Source: Voacanga thouarsii (lineage: Eukaryota > Streptophyta > Magnoliopsida > Gentianales > Apocynaceae). From it: DNA of 64,000 nt. Positions 60,593 through 64,000 of this stretch are shown piece after piece (positions within the stretch are counted from its first letter, which is position 1; each line of letters begins with the position of its first letter). Under the pieces are notes generated by a model that searched no databases, was not told the DNA's origin, and saw only the letters and a program-made list of their open reading frames with translations. Position numbers and translations under genes: made by a program. The stretch is from the NCBI GenBank assembly GCA_026120185.1, contig JANUWF010001937.1:3361001-3425000 (forward strand), in the 5' to 3' direction.

Positions 60593-61910
60593 GCTGCTAG
60601 GGTTGTAGCAGCTATGTATTTCTACTATAAAAATCCTGTTTGTTGGCTATCAGAGAGAGACAGGTATTTTGGATTGGTCTTAAACCATTTTTTGAGGGAG
60701 GGAATATATGTATTTTGTGCATTCCAGTCCTTCCACCATTTGCAGTGTCCTTGGAGGGTAAGGCATAAGAGACCTTGCTGATCGAGATCTTTTACATATG
60801 CAAACTTTTGGGAATAAATCCAGGCAAGCTTGAATATACTGAAGAATTAGAGCAGTAGGGGAACTGCTAGTTGTTGGTTTGAAAATCTGCTTTTGAAATA
60901 TTCAAATCCTTCTTTGGCAGGGTCAGGAAGGATATTTTCAGTTGGACCATAACAAGGCCACCATTGATTGACAAACCAATTAGGAAAGACTAATTGGGCC
61001 GGTTTCTTCTCGTTGAAATAAAAAAACCAAGAGTGATTTTGAAATTAGTTTTGAAAGGTGAAGGCATTCAGCAAGACATGTTGATAATCCCAATAATTAT
61101 AAACTATTGAGTCAAATGGCTGGGAGAATTTTTTGAAAGTATTTGGCAGGGCTTTCCATATAAAAGGAGTATGGATTGAGTGTATTTGTACTGAAGTATT
61201 GGTGATGTATGTCTAAGTCTTTTTGTCATTGTAAGGGTGCAAGGATACACTTGATATCTACAAGTATGAACTCGTAGTATTTTTGTGTGAATTTTAGAGA
61301 CTTCTGGAGGAACTTGACATCCAGATCAAAGAGTTGTCGGGCTGCCTTTTGTGGGTTTGGATCCCAAAATTCAGGTTTCATTTGGAGTAATTTATATACT
61401 TCGAGAGTTTTGATATATGTAGGTTCTTGAGTCGAAAAGATCCTAGAAGAAATAGGCTTAAGCTCAAAAGAAAGAGTCTGTTGGGATGCCGATTGTATCG
61501 TGCCAGTGTTTGTGTTTTTGGAACTCTGGGTTCCAGTGGTTGTGGAGTTAGTGGCCACCACATTTTGAGAGGCAAAAAGAATTACCTGACTGGGAGAATA
61601 TCTCATTTGTCTGCACCAATTTTCAAAATCGGATGGGCTAAAAGATTGGGTTTGAGCATCCTGTAGATCTTCTGATTCTACAATATTTGCCCAACTTGCT
61701 TGTGGCAATTTTGTTAGGGAGAGGCTCCTATATTTTGGTATGTTGGGTCACAGCTGGTTGTGATATGCTTATGGCATAATCTTTTGGTGAGGTAAATTTT
61801 GGTTTACTAGAGGAGGATGAAGATTCACTAGAATCCTTTTTTGGGGTCTGTTAAGTTACAGGTGGTGCTGGAAGCTCATTGAGCTTCGGCTTTATTTTCT
61901 TAGGAGGCAT
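60590..61910 (-). pseudogene. Endogenous pararetrovirus fragment: second ORF (unknown function)
   Basis: On the minus strand an ATG at 61910 lies two bases beyond the stop of the RNase H frame. The reading continues with a lysine/serine-rich N-terminus, then (after a frame change near 61720) a segment at 61708-61226 containing SWANIVESED and ILFASQNVV. It goes on in broken frames to about 60600, with tryptophan-rich motifs such as WFVNQWWP near 60960. An ORF after RT/RNase H is a feature of florendovirus-type Caulimoviridae. Stops and frameshifts show it is inactive. Confidence 0.65.
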
Positions 61911-61912
61911 GG

Positions 61913-62650
61913 CTATCTTCCTCGCAGAAATTCCCAAGTCAAAAAATTAAGAATAGAGTTTGAAGATCCTTTGATATATTCTATATCAAAATCAAAGATA
62001 GATAAAATAGCTTGCAACCTGGCAAATATTTGTTTAGAGGCAATGTTTTTTACATCTTTTTGTAAAACATATTTTACAACTTTGCAGTCAATGCAAAGTA
62101 AGAATTTCTGATTTAATAAATCTGCTTGGAATTTGAAAATGCATAAAACAATTGCCAAAATTTCTTTTTTGATAGTAGAATAGTTCTACTAAGAACTATT
62201 CCAATGTCTTGATGCAAAAGTCACAATATGTTCTTTGCCATTTTTGACTTGTTTGAGGATGCCACCATATCTAATGTCAGAGGCATCAGTTTCAACAATT
62301 TTTGGGGCAAATGGATCAAGAAGAGATAAACAAGAAAGTTGTTTAACTTTGGACTTGACTTGTCTAACTATGGAAGTATGGAGGTTGTTTGAGTCTATCA
62401 TGCAGAGGTTTGATAAGGTTACTTAATCCTGAAATAAACTCAGAAACATAATTTAAACAACCTAAAAATCTTTGAACCTAAGTTCTGTCAAGAATTTGGT
62501 CGGGGAATTTATCAGCAAATTGAATAGATCTTTTAATTGGAACTATTGTTTCTTACTGAATATTATGTCCAAGAAATCAAACACTTGTTTGAAATAGACT
62601 AAATTTTAATTTTGACAGTACTAAACCATTATGCTTAGCAGTAAAGAAAA
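61913..62650 (-). pseudogene. Endogenous pararetrovirus fragment: reverse transcriptase C-terminus and RNase H
   Basis: Minus-strand reading shows RT end motifs (VQRFLGCLNYVSEFI, about 62480-62435) and RNase H motifs IVETDASD near 62312-62289 and GGILKQ. The pattern FDFDIEYIKG (about 61998-61970) closes the domain. The spacing and the IETDASD and KG(S)NS motifs are those of Caulimoviridae rather than of Ty3 elements. Several stops break it and the rest of the polyprotein is absent, so it is a non-functional relic. No envelope or complete genome is present. Confidence 0.8.
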
Positions 62651-62745
62651 AGGTTTTGAAAATTATATATTAGGAGCATGTTCATCTATTGTGCAGCAAA
62701 TAGTGAAATATTGTTTATGAAATATTATAATATGGTCTATTCTTG

Positions 62746-62751
<6 letters not shown>

Positions 62752-62786
<35 letters not shown>
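62752..62786. repeat. (TA)n microsatellite at the right side of the viral fragment
   Basis: About 17 TA units, roughly 100 bp beyond the last recognisable viral coding sequence. Confidence 0.97.
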
Positions 62787-62789
<3 letters not shown>

Positions 62790-64000
62790 TATAAAATCTT
62801 ACATTATTTTTATTGAGCATATAGAATTACAAATTCTCATGCATAAATGAATTACAAAATATATAGTATGCTTTTAAATCATTAGCTTTATATAATATGA
62901 AATCTATTTATATATTTATAAGCTATGTGTTTATAAAATTTTGGAATGGATAAAGTCTTGAAATGTGATTTTGAATCTATGGAGTATATTATTTTAACTT
63001 TAATGGAGTATTTTGTATATTGAATATTTTTGGGAATGTTTGTGAAATCTTTTTAAATGTATTGAGCTTGTTTTTTAAAAAGGCATTGCGCTGATCTATT
63101 CATAAAGATTTGTGTTGTGTTGGCTTTATGTCGTGTTTGTCATTCTTGAGTACTCAAAGGGACTTTGCACTTATACTAACTTGCACTGGATTTGAGAATG
63201 CTATCCGGTTAGTGGTCACCTCCAGACTATGATCTCTTTCTTCACAGGGTGTCAGTGTTTGATGTTTAGTCATCCTTAACTAGCAACACATTTTCTATTA
63301 GGGAAAATGGAGGGCGGATGTAAGATATCCAGGTCATAAGGCCATTTATAATGATAGCTATTGTATGATTAATTGTGGTGAATGTACTATATTAATCATA
63401 TATTTGTATTTATCATATTCATATGATTGAAATCCTATGGTGTTGATGTTGTCAGTTGAACTGAGATCCTTTCAGGTATTATTATTGATAGGACAAAGCC
63501 TTGTTGACAGATGATATGAGATCACAATGTACAATTTGAATTTTGATAAGTGATATTCGAAATGTGGATTTCAAAATATGTGTTGTTATGTTGTGGATAA
63601 GATCAATATGGTTAATGTGAATGATCTTATAATTATGTTCTTGAGAAATAATCTCTTTTTCCAAAAATAAAGTAAATGATGTATATATTTTAGTCATTAA
63701 AATCTCCTATGAATTACCTTGTGTATTATTTATTGGAAGCATGAGATATTATTACTCCATATCCATTTTGAAAAATTATCATGCACCATGAAAATATTTA
63801 TGTAAAATTTTCACAAGTCACATACAGGACTTACTGAGATTTTATCTCATTCCTATTTTAATTCATGTTTTACAAGAGATTAGACTTAGGAGCAAGATTG
63901 AAAAAGTGTTATGGGTAATTGTTTTGAGATTATGCTTATGTATCTGGATATTTTATTGTATGGTTGATATTTGAGATAGTTGTTATACATAAATATATAT

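Larger units (their letters stand above)
58186..64000 (+). repeat. Gypsy-like LTR region B (family G3), interrupted by a pararetrovirus fragment, runs off the window
   Basis: Starts TGTAACACC at 58186. The first 2.1 kb are the inverted counterpart of 9954-12264. Sequence beyond the viral fragment (62790-64000) matches the 3' part of LTR region A. If both flanks belong to one LTR it exceeds 3.5 kb without the insert. The end is not reached at base 64000. No internal coding region is visible. Confidence 0.55.

Noticed and set aside
1..64000. CRISPR arrays, rRNA and bacterial operon features
   Set aside because: None present. The repeats seen are transposon ends, LTRs, subterminal arrays and microsatellites of a plant genome.

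Overview
This is eukaryotic nuclear DNA from a plant, most likely a eudicot. The evidence is spliceosomal introns, a CC-NB-ARC-LRR resistance-gene relic, an RWP-RK (RKD-type) transcription-factor gene, plant Copia and Gypsy (chromovirus) retrotransposons, a plant L1-type LINE, a CACTA transposon and an endogenous pararetrovirus fragment. Species is not determined. Nearly all of the window is nested mobile DNA, and no intact housekeeping gene or RNA gene was seen.

Layout: (1) 1-9953 is the 5' part of a minus-strand Copia element (LTR 8033-9953, PBS, long leader, broken gag running off base 1). A 5.7 kb CACTA transposon (1273-6969, TSD CTT) sits in its leader. (2) 9954-12264 is a minus-strand LTR of a Gypsy-like family, apparently the target of that Copia. 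(3) 12728-17898 is a second minus-strand Copia. Between its gag and pol remnants lies a four-exon RKD-type RWP-RK gene on the plus strand (15394-16796), flanked by LTRs about 2% diverged. (4) 18637-30379 is a minus-strand NLR pseudogene split by an 8.6 kb plus-strand chromovirus (19290-27903). (5) 31155-54451 is a plus-strand LINE with a 10-bp TSD. A Copia solo LTR (34825-36538) and a 15 kb minus-strand Gypsy (38294-53322, TSD GGATA) are inserted in it. That Gypsy's 3' LTR is itself interrupted by a deleted Copia (41431-44704, TSD AATCC). (6) 54640-64000 contains two diverged plus-strand Gypsy-like LTR regions. The second is interrupted by a florendovirus-like pararetrovirus fragment (60590-62700) flanked by GT and TA dinucleotide runs.

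Two themes stand out. First, an RWP-RK gene with its introns is carried antisense inside a Copia element, which looks like gene capture by a retrotransposon. Second, the decay is strikingly one-directional: premature stops in the chromovirus polyprotein, LINE ORF1, the NLR and the RKD gene are almost all explicable by single C-to-T or G-to-A changes, with very few frameshifts, as expected for long-methylated heterochromatin.

The element boundaries given as exact are supported by matching target-site duplications. Others are estimates and are marked so.
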